Assembly: GCF_001426585.1 (NCBI RefSeq) | Contig: NZ_LMEI01000011.1 | Coordinates: 184,240 to 248,239 of the forward strand | DNA length: 64,000 nt | Reading direction: 5' to 3' | From: Streptomyces sp. Root431 | Lineage (GTDB): Bacteria > Actinomycetota > Actinomycetes > Streptomycetales > Streptomycetaceae | Shown here: piece by piece, positions 31,783 through 40,224 of the stretch | How the letters are laid out: the number at the start of each line of letters is the position of its first letter | How positions within the stretch are numbered: the stretch's first letter is position 1 | Made by a program: the position numbers and the translations under genes | The notes under the pieces: model-generated | What the model saw: the letters and a program-made list of their open reading frames with translations, nothing else | Database searches by the model: none | Told to the model about the DNA's origin: nothing

Positions 31783-32958
31783 TCAGCCGCGGGCGGCCGT
31801 GAAGTCCGCGGCGGCGAGCAGCGCGGTGTCGGGGTTGTCGGAGAAGATGCCGTCGATGCCCGTCTCCAGGTACCGCTTCAGGGACCCGAAGGCGTCGCCG
31901 TAGGCCGTCGGGTCCGTGCCCCGGCGGAAGTCGGCGGGCAGGAAGCTGTTCTCGTTGCGGTGCGTGTACGGGTGGAGGATCAGCCCCTCGGCGTGCGCGT
32001 CGCGGACGAGGGTGGTCGGGGTGCCGAGGCGCCCGGTCGCGTCCTTGGGGATGACCAGGTCGAGGGTGGGGCCGATGCCCTGCGCGTACGAGGCGATCCA
32101 GCGCAGGCCCTCGGGCGTGACGAGGTCGGCGACGGTGCGCGGGTCACCGGCCTGGACGAAGTCCCAGGGGCGGCTGCTCGCGCCGGAGAGCAGGACCACT
32201 CCCGGGGAGTCGACCAGCTTCGCCAGGCGCTGGATGCTGCTGGGCTCGAAGGACTGGAGGAAGACCGGGGAGTTCGCGCGGTGGCGTCCGTAGCGGCGCA
32301 GGAGCTTGGCGAGCCGCTCCTCCAGGCCGAGGCCGAGGGAGCGGAAGTACGTGGGGTGCTTGGTCTCGACGTGCAGCCAGACGTCGCGGCCCCGGCGGCG
32401 GCCCTCCTCCTCGGCCCAGCGCAGCACCTCCTCGAAGGTGGGGATCGTCCAGCGGCCGTCGTAGAGGGTGTTCTCCTGGCGGGTGCCGGGGATGCGCTCC
32501 TTCGCCCGGAGGGTCTTGAGCTCGGCGAGCGTGAAGTCCTCGGTGAACCAGCCGGTGAGCGAGGTGCCGTCGACGCTCTTGGTGGTCTGCCGGGAGGCGA
32601 ACTCGGGGTGGTCGGCGACGTCGGTCGTGCCGGTGATGTCGTTCTCGTGGCGGCAGACGAGGTGTCCGTCCCGGGTGGGGACGAGGTCCTGCTCGATGAC
32701 GTGCGCGCCGAGGTCGAGGGCGTGCCGGTAGGAGCCGAGGGTGTGCTCGGGGCGGTAGCCGCTGGCGCCGCGGTGGGCGATGACGGTGGGGACGGGGAGG
32801 GAGCGGAAGCCGTGGCCGCGGCCCCGGGCGTCGGCGCGGGCCTCGTCGGCGTGGGCGGTGCCCGCGGGGAGGGCCGTCGAGGCCCCCAGTACCGCCGCTG
32901 CTCCGGCCGCTCCGAGAACGGTCCGCCGTGCCGGGGTCCGGCGCTCGCCCTGGGTCAT
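31783..32958 (-). CDS. glpQ1: Secreted glycerophosphodiester phosphodiesterase
   Basis: This 391-residue enzyme releases glycerol-3-phosphate from glycerophosphodiesters outside the cell as a phosphorus source. A twin-arginine signal (ARRTVLGAAGAAAVLGAST, ending ALPAGTAHA) gives TAT export. The catalytic domain has VIAHRGASGYRPEHT (His, Arg, Glu), EQDLVPTRDGHLVCRHENDI (metal Glu/Asp and catalytic His) and HVETKHP. The ATG at 32958 follows AGAGGAGCC. Upstream are three 11-base direct repeats matching the PHO box. I recall glpQ1 of S. coelicolor at this place as PhoP-controlled; orthology is inferred from order and domain. Confidence 0.92.
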   Translation of the reverse strand: MTQGERRTPARRTVLGAAGAAAVLGASTALPAGTAHADEARADARGRGHGFRSLPVPTVIAHRGASGYRPEHTLGSYRHALDLGAHVIEQDLVPTRDGHLVCRHENDITGTTDVADHPEFASRQTTKSVDGTSLTGWFTEDFTLAELKTLRAKERIPGTRQENTLYDGRWTIPTFEEVLRWAEEEGRRRGRDVWLHVETKHPTYFRSLGLGLEERLAKLLRRYGRHRANSPVFLQSFEPSSIQRLAKLVDSPGVVLLSGASSRPWDFVQAGDPRTVADLVTPEGLRWIASYAQGIGPTLDLVIPKDATGRLGTPTTLVRDAHAEGLILHPYTHRNENSFLPADFRRGTDPTAYGDAFGSLKRYLETGIDGIFSDNPDTALLAAADFTAARG

Positions 32959-33060
32959 GAAGGCTCCTCTTGTGTGATGTCCCGCACCTGTCAACGGGGA
33001 GCTCCGACGCTAGGCATAGAGGCCCTACGGACGGCAGACCTCTGCCGAACATGGCGGAAA

Positions 33061-33093
33061 CACACGTCAACACTGCGTATCCACTCGGTGAAC
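33061..33093 (-). promoter_or_regulatory. Probable PHO box (PhoP-binding direct repeats) of glpQ1
   Basis: On the minus strand, three 11-base units start GTTCACC (33093), GGATACG (33082) and GTTGACG (33071). The first matches the PhoP repeat consensus fully, the third at five of seven positions, the second at three. Confidence 0.6.
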
Positions 33094-33181
33094 CCGATGT
33101 GCGTACGGCGGTGACCCGCGAGTATCGTCGCCAGCTGCACCGTCAGCCGGCCCGCACCCCGCGCCACCCCCGGAGGAACCG

Positions 33182-33853
33182 TTGTCCCGTCTCGCGATCA
33201 TCAAGGCAGTGCTCGGGCCGGTCATGCGCCTGATGTTCCGCCCCCGCGTGGAGGGCGCCGAGAACATCCCGGGGACCGGTCCCGTCATCCTGGCGGGCAA
33301 CCACCTGACCTTCATCGACTCGATGATCATGCCGATCTGCCTGGACCGTCAGGTCTTCTTCATCGGCAAGGACGAGTACGTGACGGGCAAGGGCATCAAG
33401 GGCCGGGCGATGGCCTGGTTCTTCACCAGCGTCGGCATGATCCCGGTGGACCGGGACGGCGGCCGCGGCGGCGTGGCGGCGCTGATGACCGGGCGGCGCG
33501 TCCTGGAGGAGGGCAAGATCTTCTCGATCTACCCCGAGGGCACCCGCTCCCCCGACGGCCGGCTGTACCGGGGCCGTACGGGCATCGCGCGGCTCACCCT
33601 GATGACCGGTGCGCCGGTGGTGCCGTTCGCGATGATCGGCACCGACAAGATCCAGCCGGGCGGGGCGGGGCTGCCGCGTCCTGGCAAGGTCACGGTCCGC
33701 TTCGGCGAGCCGATGGAGTTCTCGCGGTACGACGGGATGGACCGCGACCGCTATGTCCTGCGGGCGGTGACGGACTCGGTGATGGCCGAGGTCATGCGGC
33801 TGTCCGGGCAGGAGTACGTGGACATGTACGCCACCAAGGCGAAGGCCGCGTAA
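33182..33853 (+). CDS. 1-acyl-sn-glycerol-3-phosphate acyltransferase (PlsC type)
   Basis: This 223-residue membrane-associated enzyme acylates lysophosphatidate to phosphatidate in phospholipid synthesis. It has the catalytic HxxxxD motif (NHLTFID, near residue 41), the substrate loop YPEGTRSPDGRLYRGRTGIARL and VVPFAMIGTDKI. Family length is normal. The TTG start at 33182 is chosen because GGAGG lies five bases before it and the sequence begins MSRLAIIKAVLG; no ATG or GTG fits better. It is divergent from glpQ1, sharing about 220 bases of regulatory DNA. Confidence 0.93.
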   Translation: MSRLAIIKAVLGPVMRLMFRPRVEGAENIPGTGPVILAGNHLTFIDSMIMPICLDRQVFFIGKDEYVTGKGIKGRAMAWFFTSVGMIPVDRDGGRGGVAALMTGRRVLEEGKIFSIYPEGTRSPDGRLYRGRTGIARLTLMTGAPVVPFAMIGTDKIQPGGAGLPRPGKVTVRFGEPMEFSRYDGMDRDRYVLRAVTDSVMAEVMRLSGQEYVDMYATKAKAA

Positions 33854-33871
33854 CGCTCCTACGGATGTGCC

Positions 33872-33906
33872 GGTGCCCCCGTACAGCTCGGCTGTACGGG
33901 GGCACC
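33872..33906. terminator. Perfect 16-bp hairpin between PlsC and MFS genes
   Basis: GGTGCCCCCGTACAGC and its exact complement close a TCG loop between two convergent genes, 18 bases past the acyltransferase stop. Confidence 0.88.
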
Positions 33907-33922
33907 GTCGTGTTCCGCGGCG

Positions 33923-35467
33923 TCAGTGCTCGACGCCGTCCTCCAGCTTCTGGCCCCTGAGCAGGAACCAGGCCGCGACCGAGGCCGCGAGGAGGACCGC
34001 CGCGCCGACGCCGGCCGCGATCCGCAGTCCGTCGACGAAGGCGAGCTGGGCGGCCGACACCAGGGCCGCCGCCGTGTCCGGGGCGAGGGCGCCCGAGGCC
34101 TCCACCGCGCCGCCGAGCGACTCGTGGGCTGCCGAGGCGACGCCGGAGGGGACACCGGCCGGGGTGGCGAAGTCGCGGTAGACGCCGGTCACGATCGAGC
34201 CGAGCACGGCGATGCCGAGCGCGGCGCCGAGTTCGTACGCGGTCTCGGAGACGGCGGAGGCGGAACCCGCCTGCTCCTTCGGGACGCTGGAGAGGATCAC
34301 GTCGGCGGTGACGGTGAAGGCGAAACCGGCGCCGACACCGACGACGAGCAGGCTCGCGCCGAGCAGCGGGTAGGCGGTGTTCCCGTCGATCGTCGTCAGG
34401 ACGGCGAGGGAGAGACCGACGGCCGCGAGACCGCCCGCCACCACGGACCGCACGGAGAATCGCCGCGCGACGAGACCGGCGACGAGACCGGCCGTGACCG
34501 CGCCGATGGCGGCGGGGAGCTCGGCGAGTCCGGCCTCCAGGGGCTGGCGGCCCTGGACCAGCTGGAAGAACTGGGACAGGAAGAACACCAGGCCGGAGAG
34601 GCCCAGGATGGTCAGCAGGTCCGCGAGGACGGCGCCGGAGAATCCGCGGTTGCGGAAGAGGCGCATGTCCAGGAGCGGCGCCGGCAGGGTGAGCTGCCTG
34701 CGGACGAACCAGGTCAGGGCGGCGGCACCGGCGAGGGCGCCGAGGGCCGCGTCGAGGGAGAGGCCGTGGGTGGCCAGTTCCTTGATGGCGTATACGACGG
34801 CGATCACGCCGACGAGGGAGAGGCCGACGCTGGAGAGGTCCCAGGGGCCCGGGTTCGGGTTCTTCGACTCGGGGATCATCTTGATGCCGACGATGACGAG
34901 GACGGCCATCACGGGCAGGTTGATGAGGAAGACCGAGCCCCACCAGAAGTGCTCCAGGAGGAATCCGCCGACGACCGGCCCGACGGCGGCACCGGCCGAG
35001 GCCATGGCGCCCCAGATGCCGATGGCGAGGCTGCGCTCGCGCGGGTCGTGGAAGAGGTTCCGGATGAGCGCCAGGGTGGACGGCATCAGGGTGGCGCCGG
35101 CGACGCCGAGCAGCGCGCGGGCCACGATCATCATCTCGGGGCTGGTCGCGTAGGCGTTCAGGACGGAGACGGCGCCGAAGGCCGTGGCGCCGATGAGCAG
35201 CAGCTTCTTGCGGCCGATGCGGTCACCGAGGCTGCCCATGGAGACCAGGAGTCCGGCGATGACGAACGAGTAGACGTCGCCGATCCAGAGCAGCTGGGTG
35301 CCGGACGGCTCGAGGTCCTCGGAGAGGAAGGGGGTGGCGAGGCCGAGCACCGTGGCGTCCACGGCCACGAGGAGGACGGCCAGGACGAGAACGGAAAGGG
35401 CGAGCCACCGACCGGGGCGGTGCACGCCCTCCATATGGTCGGGGTGCTTGATGGTGCTGGTGCTCAC
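33923..35467 (-). CDS. MFS drug-efflux transporter, DHA2 (14-helix) type
   Basis: This 514-residue transporter exports drugs or metabolites with proton exchange. It has 14 predicted helices. Motif A is MGSLGDRIGRKKLLLIG, motif B is ARALLGVAGATLMPSTLALIRN, and motif C is GIWGAMASAGAAVGPVVGGFLLEH. These are features of the EmrB/QacA subfamily. The GTG start at 35467 overlaps the stop of the TetR gene upstream by four bases (GTGA), so the two are one operon. The substrate is unknown. A TetR operator lies before the operon, so induction by the transported drug is likely. Confidence 0.93.
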   Translation of the reverse strand: MSTSTIKHPDHMEGVHRPGRWLALSVLVLAVLLVAVDATVLGLATPFLSEDLEPSGTQLLWIGDVYSFVIAGLLVSMGSLGDRIGRKKLLLIGATAFGAVSVLNAYATSPEMMIVARALLGVAGATLMPSTLALIRNLFHDPRERSLAIGIWGAMASAGAAVGPVVGGFLLEHFWWGSVFLINLPVMAVLVIVGIKMIPESKNPNPGPWDLSSVGLSLVGVIAVVYAIKELATHGLSLDAALGALAGAAALTWFVRRQLTLPAPLLDMRLFRNRGFSGAVLADLLTILGLSGLVFFLSQFFQLVQGRQPLEAGLAELPAAIGAVTAGLVAGLVARRFSVRSVVAGGLAAVGLSLAVLTTIDGNTAYPLLGASLLVVGVGAGFAFTVTADVILSSVPKEQAGSASAVSETAYELGAALGIAVLGSIVTGVYRDFATPAGVPSGVASAAHESLGGAVEASGALAPDTAAALVSAAQLAFVDGLRIAAGVGAAVLLAASVAAWFLLRGQKLEDGVEH

Positions 35468-36015
35468 TTCTCCACGCTCCTGCGCGCTCCGCCGAGCAGC
35501 AGCTCGACGATCATGTACTGGAAATCCTTGGCGGCGACCCGGCCGTCCTGTACGGCCCAGGCGCCGGCACCGATGAGCCCGTAGAGGGCCTCGGTGAGCC
35601 AGGCGGGGGTCAGGTCGATCCGGAAGGTGCCCTGTTCCTGGCCGCGCCGGAAGAGGTCGGAGACCCGGGCGTCGAGGCGGGCCCAGCCGTCGTTCTGCTG
35701 GTCGCCCTCGAAGAGCTGGTTCTCGGTCACGAGGAACGACAGCAGCGGGGCCATCGGCTCCATCCCGGCGACGAGCCGGCGTACGGCCTCGTCCGCGGTC
35801 CCCTCGTCGAGGCGGGCCTCGTCGAAGGCCGCCTCCAGCTCCTGGAGCGCGAGCTGCTCCAGCGCCCTGACCAGGGCATCGCGCCCGGCGAAGTGCCGGT
35901 GCAGCGTGGCCCGGCCGATCCCGGCGGCCCGCGCGACCTCGTCCATGGTGGCGGTCGCCTTGCGGGAGAGCAGGGCGGCGGCGCTGTGGAGCACCTGGGT
36001 GCGATCGACTGACAT
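35464..36015 (-). CDS. TetR family repressor of the MFS pump
   Basis: This 183-residue regulator has an N-terminal helix-turn-helix (about 5-50: AALLSRKATATMDEVARAAGIGRATLHRHFAGRDAL) and an all-helical ligand domain. It heads the operon and is coupled to the transporter through a four-base overlap. The ATG at 36015 (MSVDRTQV) is preferred over longer starts that run into the operator. A 16-base palindrome GAGACAT-CA-ATGTCTC lies about 20 bases upstream. The ligand is unknown. Confidence 0.92.
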   Translation of the reverse strand: MSVDRTQVLHSAAALLSRKATATMDEVARAAGIGRATLHRHFAGRDALVRALEQLALQELEAAFDEARLDEGTADEAVRRLVAGMEPMAPLLSFLVTENQLFEGDQQNDGWARLDARVSDLFRRGQEQGTFRIDLTPAWLTEALYGLIGAGAWAVQDGRVAAKDFQYMIVELLLGGARRSVEK

Positions 36016-36035
36016 GAGACGACCATACACCGAAT

Positions 36036-36051
36036 GAGACATCAATGTCTC
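36036..36051 (-). promoter_or_regulatory. TetR operator overlapping the operon promoter
   Basis: GAGACAT-CA-ATGTCTC is a perfect palindrome. Read leftward, TATGGT at about 36021-36026 could be the -10, which puts the palindrome over the -35 and spacer. This is the usual place for self-repression. Confidence 0.7.
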
Positions 36052-36094
36052 GCTAGATAATTCCGTGCCTCACCGGGGACGGGAAAGGAATGCT

Positions 36095-36610
36095 GTGAGC
36101 ATGACGAAGCCACTGCTGCTCATCGATGTGGACGGGCCGCTGAATCCGTACGCGGCACAGCGCGAGCGGCGCCCGGAGGGGTACGAGACGCACCGGATGC
36201 GGCCCGAGGGCTGGTTCGAGAAGCGGCGGCTGCGGGTGTGGCTCAACCCGGCGCACGGGGGCGAGCTGCTCGCGCTCGCCGAGGCGTACGAGCTGGTGTG
36301 GGCGACGACCTGGAAGGGCGAGGCCAACGCCTGGATCGGGCCGCGGCTCGGGCTTCCGGAGCTGCCGTTCATCGACTGGCCCCGGATGCACGGAAAGGCC
36401 CCTCGCGGGACCTTCTGGAAGACGCAGTACATCCTGGAGTACGCGGAGGGGCGGCCGTTCGCCTGGGTCGACGACGACATCACCTCGTACGACCACGAGT
36501 ACGTGGAGCGGAACCACCTCGCCGCCGCCCTGTTGCTGCACGTCGATCCCCGGATCGGACTGATCCGGCCGGACTTCGACGCGCTCGCGGAGTGGGCGGC
36601 GGCGCTGTGA
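36095..36610 (+). CDS. HAD-superfamily-like protein
   Basis: This 171-residue protein begins LLLIDVDGPLNPYA, matching HAD motif I (DxDGxLN). A mid-protein WATTWKGEAN resembles motif II, and AWVDDDITSYD resembles the acidic motif IV. HAD proteins hydrolyse phosphate esters or anhydrides with an aspartyl-phosphate intermediate. The substrate is unknown, and no cap domain is visible. GTG at 36095 is five bases after AAGGA and is chosen; ATG at 36101 is the alternative. It stands between the TetR operon and convergent argH, with an 11-base gap before the argH stop. Confidence 0.82.
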   Translation: MSMTKPLLLIDVDGPLNPYAAQRERRPEGYETHRMRPEGWFEKRRLRVWLNPAHGGELLALAEAYELVWATTWKGEANAWIGPRLGLPELPFIDWPRMHGKAPRGTFWKTQYILEYAEGRPFAWVDDDITSYDHEYVERNHLAAALLLHVDPRIGLIRPDFDALAEWAAAL

Positions 36611-36621
36611 CGTTCCGAGGG

Positions 36622-38049
36622 CTACTTCTTGGCGGTGGCCCAGGCGTGCTGGATCACCAGGTCCGCCTTGACCTCGACGAGCTGGACGGCGACCGCCGAG
36701 GGGGCGGTGCCGCCGCGGCCGTCGCGGGAGGCGAGGGCGCCGGGGACGTTGAGGACCGTGCGGACCTCGGGGGTGAGGTGCTCGGAGATCTTGGCGAACT
36801 GCTCGTCCGTGAGCTCGTCCAGCTCCTTGCCCTCGGACTCGGCGACCTTCACGCACTCGCCGGCGACCTCGTGCGCCACCCGGAAGGGCACGCCCTGCTT
36901 GACCAGCCACTCCGCGATGTCCGTCGCGAGCGAGAAGCCGGCGGGGGCCAGCTCCTCCATGCGCTCGCGGTTGACCGTGAGCGTGGCCATCATGCCGGTG
37001 AACGCGGGCAGCAGGACCTCCAGCTGGTCGCAGGAGTCGAAGACCGGCTCCTTGTCCTCCTGGAGGTCGCGGTTGTACGCGAGCGGGAGGGCCTTGAGGG
37101 TGGCGAGCAGGCCCGTCAGGTTGCCGATGAGACGGCCCGACTTGCCCCGCGCCAGCTCGGCGATGTCCGGGTTCTTCTTCTGCGGCATGATCGACGAGCC
37201 CGTGGAGAAGGCGTCGTGCAGGGTCACGAAGGAGAACTCCTTCGTGTTCCAGATGATGATCTCCTCCGCGATGCGGGAGAGGTTCACGCCGATCATCGCC
37301 GTGATGAAGGCGAACTCCGCGACGAAGTCACGCGAGGCCGTGCCGTCGATCGAGTTGCCGACCGAGCCGCGCTCGAATCCGAGGTCCTTGGCGACCGCCT
37401 CCGGGTCGAGCCCGAGCGAGGAGCCGGCGAGGGCGCCGGAGCCGTACGGGGAGACCGCCGTACGGGTGTCCCACTGCCGCAGCCGCTCCGCGTCCCGGGA
37501 GAGGGACTGGGCGTGGGCCAGGACGTGGTGGGCGAAGAGCACCGGCTGCGCGTGCTGGAGGTGCGTACGGCCGGGCATGGCGACGTCCGCGTGCGCCTCG
37601 GCGAGGCCGACCAGGGCGTCCTGGAGGTCCGCAATGAGCCCGCCGATGATGCGGGCGTGGTCCCGGAGGTACATCCGGAAGAGGGTGGCGACCTGGTCGT
37701 TCCGGGACCGGCCGGCCCGCAGCTTGCCGCCGAGGTCCGGGCCGACGCGCTCCAGGAGACCCCGCTCCAGGGCGGTGTGGACGTCCTCGTCGGCGATGGT
37801 CCCGACGAGGGTGCCGTCGGCGACGTCCGCCTCCAGCCGATCGAGGCCGGCGAGCATGCCGGTCAGCTCGTCGTCGGTGAGCAGCCCGGCCTTGTGCAGC
37901 ACGCGCGCGTGGGCGCGGGAGCCGGCGATGTCGTACGGCGCGAGACGCCAGTCGAAGTGGACCGACGCGGACAGCTTCGCGAGGGCCTCGGCGGGACCGT
38001 CGGCGAACCGGCCGCCCCAGAGCCGGACGTCACCGTTGTTGCTGCTCAC
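36622..38049 (-). CDS. argH: Argininosuccinate lyase
   Basis: This 475-residue enzyme splits argininosuccinate into arginine and fumarate, the last step of arginine synthesis. It has LWGGRFADGPAEALAKLSAS at the N-terminus, AGRSRNDQVAT, TGRTHLQHAQP-type PGRTHLQHAQPV and the fumarase/lyase signature GSSIMPQKKNPD. The length is normal. The GTG start at 38049 follows GAGGAGTAGCAGCT. An ARG box of the ArgR type (GCATAACTATGC) lies about 85 bases upstream. It is about 3 kb from argR and separate from the main arg cluster, as I recall for S. coelicolor. Confidence 0.97.
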   Translation of the reverse strand: MSSNNGDVRLWGGRFADGPAEALAKLSASVHFDWRLAPYDIAGSRAHARVLHKAGLLTDDELTGMLAGLDRLEADVADGTLVGTIADEDVHTALERGLLERVGPDLGGKLRAGRSRNDQVATLFRMYLRDHARIIGGLIADLQDALVGLAEAHADVAMPGRTHLQHAQPVLFAHHVLAHAQSLSRDAERLRQWDTRTAVSPYGSGALAGSSLGLDPEAVAKDLGFERGSVGNSIDGTASRDFVAEFAFITAMIGVNLSRIAEEIIIWNTKEFSFVTLHDAFSTGSSIMPQKKNPDIAELARGKSGRLIGNLTGLLATLKALPLAYNRDLQEDKEPVFDSCDQLEVLLPAFTGMMATLTVNRERMEELAPAGFSLATDIAEWLVKQGVPFRVAHEVAGECVKVAESEGKELDELTDEQFAKISEHLTPEVRTVLNVPGALASRDGRGGTAPSAVAVQLVEVKADLVIQHAWATAKK

Positions 38050-38131
38050 AGCTGCTACTCCTCGGGAGGGTGGGTGTACGCGTGCGGGTCACGCCACAGG
38101 TCGCGCCGGGCGTCGATCGCGCCCCCTGGTA

Positions 38132-38158
38132 GGCATAACTATGCAATGCACCGTATGT
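38132..38158 (-). promoter_or_regulatory. ARG box upstream of argH
   Basis: GCATAACTATGC (38133-38144), followed by AATGCACCGTATG, matches two ArgR half-site pairs. AT-rich bases stand out in this GC-rich region. ArgR-arginine binding here would repress argH. Confidence 0.7.
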
Positions 38159-38256
38159 TTTGTCAACGCGGTCTCCGGGAGCCTCACCGGCGCCCGTACA
38201 TCCCCACGATCCGTTAATCAGGGGCGTCCCGCCGCCCCGCGTCCTAGGCTCCGGCC

Positions 38257-39540
38257 ATGTCGAGCAACGCGTACGAGGACGTCACGGACCGCCTCGCCCA
38301 GGTCCTGAAGGGGGCCGACGCGGGGGCGTGGGCCGATCTGGACGGCCACGTCAGGGGCTTGATCCGGTGGGGCGACCACGTCCCGGCGCCGGGCGCGTGG
38401 CTGTCGGCCGCGACGGGCCGTCGGCCCACCGACCTCGAACTGACCCTCGCCCTGTGCGGCCCCGACGGCCGGACCAGGGAGGCCGCCCTCCCGTACGTCA
38501 CCCGCACCCCCGCGCTCCTCCCGCTGCTCGTGATCCGGTGCGCCGACTGGGCCGAGCCCGTACGGCAGCGCGCCCGGAAACTGCTGGGCGCCGAGCTGCC
38601 GGGGCTCTCGCCCGAGGCGCTCGCCACCGTGGCCGCCGTCGTCCTCCGGGAGACCCGGAGGCTGCGCGGAGAACCCGCGTACGACCTGCTGACCGCACGG
38701 CTGAGCGAGGCCCCCGCGGCGCACCTCCTCGCGCTGCGCGCCGCCGAGGACCGGGCCGTGCGGCGGCTCGCGCACCGGGTCACGGTCGACCGCGCCCTCC
38801 TCTCCCCCGCCCGGCTCGCCGCCATCGCCGCGACCGATCCCGACGTGATCGTCCAGGACCTGTGCGCGAACGCGGCGATCGCCGCCGGTGACGCCGTCGA
38901 CGAGACCGTCCTCGCCCCCTTGCTGGGCTCCCGGACCGGTCGCGTGCGGGCGGCGGGTGTCACGGCGCTGCGCCGGACGGGGCGGGCCGCCGAGGCCGAG
39001 CCGTTCCTGTACGACAGGTCCGTGCTCGTACGGGCCTGTGCTCGATGGACCCTGCGGCAGACGGGTACGGATCCGCTGCCGCTGTACCGGGCCGCCTGCG
39101 CGGCCGGCGACCGGACGCCGGACTTCGCCGCGGTGGGTCTCGGCGAGTGCGGCGACCGGGCCACGGACGCGCCGGTGCTCTGGGCGCTCATCGCGCACGA
39201 ACGGCCCCGCGTGCGGGCCGGCGCCGTGGCGGGTCTGCGGTTGCTCGACGCCGTCCGGTTCCAGCGGCTCGCCCCGCTGCTCGACGACAGTTCACCGCGG
39301 GTCGTCCGGGAGGCGGCGAAGGCGCTGGCCCCCTGGGCCGACCACTTTCCGGCCGGCGCCTTGTCCCTGGTGCCGGGCGACGCGCCCGCCGACGCAGTGA
39401 CCGATGTAGTGGCCGAAGCGCCAGCCGTCGCCCCGGTCCGTGCACCGGACGGCGTGAGGACCCCGGAGCCGCGGCCGTGGGCGCTCCGGGTGCTCCGGCT
39501 CGCCCGGTGGCGCAACCGCAGCCGCTCGGCCTCGACTTGA
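38257..39540 (+). CDS. HEAT-repeat-like protein
   Basis: This 427-residue cytoplasmic protein is built of repeated helical pairs (for example EPVRQRARKLLGAELPGLSPEALATVA, VRAAGVTALRRTGRAAEAEPFL, RPRVRAGAVAGLRLLDAVRFQRL, SPRVVREAAKALAPWADHF). HEAT scaffolds bind proteins or nucleic acids, and no partner is evident. The ATG at 38257 follows TAGGCT by six bases, so the transcript is probably leaderless. It is divergent from argH. A basic tail (RVLRLARWRNRSRSAST) ends the protein. The function is unknown. Confidence 0.83.
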   Translation: MSSNAYEDVTDRLAQVLKGADAGAWADLDGHVRGLIRWGDHVPAPGAWLSAATGRRPTDLELTLALCGPDGRTREAALPYVTRTPALLPLLVIRCADWAEPVRQRARKLLGAELPGLSPEALATVAAVVLRETRRLRGEPAYDLLTARLSEAPAAHLLALRAAEDRAVRRLAHRVTVDRALLSPARLAAIAATDPDVIVQDLCANAAIAAGDAVDETVLAPLLGSRTGRVRAAGVTALRRTGRAAEAEPFLYDRSVLVRACARWTLRQTGTDPLPLYRAACAAGDRTPDFAAVGLGECGDRATDAPVLWALIAHERPRVRAGAVAGLRLLDAVRFQRLAPLLDDSSPRVVREAAKALAPWADHFPAGALSLVPGDAPADAVTDVVAEAPAVAPVRAPDGVRTPEPRPWALRVLRLARWRNRSRSAST

Positions 39541-39583
39541 GACGGCGGCGCTCCGGGTGATCGGAGCGGGCAGAATGCCCGCC

Positions 39584-40177
39584 ATGGGTAAGACATACGA
39601 ACATATCGACGGTCGGCTGCGGGACTTCATAGAGGCGCAGCCGGTCTTCTTCACCGCGACCGCGCCGCTCTCCGGGGACGGGCACGTCAACCTCTCCCCC
39701 AAGGGGCGGCAGGGCACGCTCGTCGTGCTCGACGAGCTGACCGTCGCCTACGTGGACTTCGGGGGCAGCGGCGCCGAGACCATCGCGCACCTGCGGGAAC
39801 CGGGCAACGGGCGCATCACCCTCATGTGGACGGCGTTCTCGGGGCCGCCGACCGTCGTGCGGGTGCACGGGCAGGGCGAGGCGGTGCTGCGGGACGACCC
39901 GCGCTGGGCCGAGCTGTTCGCCCGCTTCCCCTCCGAGGCGGTGGAGGGGCAGGGCAGTGCCCGGGCGATCATCCTGGTGCACGCGCGCCGGGTCAGCGAC
40001 GCCTGCGGCTTCGCCGTCCCGCTGATGGAGTACCAGGAGGACCGGCACCTCCACGCCGAGTACTTCAACCGCAAGACGGACGACGAGTTCAACGCGTACT
40101 GCGAGCGCAAGGTCGCCACCAGCCTCGACGGGCTGCCCGCGCTGCCGCTCCCGCTGCCGCCGCTGCCCGCCGGATAG
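39584..40177 (+). CDS. Pyridoxamine 5'-phosphate oxidase-like flavin protein
   Basis: This 197-residue split-barrel protein of the PPOX-like family begins MGKTYEHIDGRLRDFIEAQPVFFTATAP and has the FMN/F420-binding type segment GHVNLSPKGR. The rest forms a beta-barrel (TVAYVDFGGSGAETIAHL, RITLMWTAFSGPPTVVRVHGQGEAV). Such proteins bind FMN, F420 or heme, and the activity cannot be specified. ATG at 39584 is chosen because CAGAAT lies eight bases before it and because the family usually starts here; ATG at 39575 adds three residues. It follows the HEAT gene by 43 bases. Confidence 0.87.
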   Translation: MGKTYEHIDGRLRDFIEAQPVFFTATAPLSGDGHVNLSPKGRQGTLVVLDELTVAYVDFGGSGAETIAHLREPGNGRITLMWTAFSGPPTVVRVHGQGEAVLRDDPRWAELFARFPSEAVEGQGSARAIILVHARRVSDACGFAVPLMEYQEDRHLHAEYFNRKTDDEFNAYCERKVATSLDGLPALPLPLPPLPAG

Positions 40178-40224
40178 CCGCGCAGGAGGGGCGGGGGGAC
40201 GGCGCACGACCTAGCGTCGCGCCC

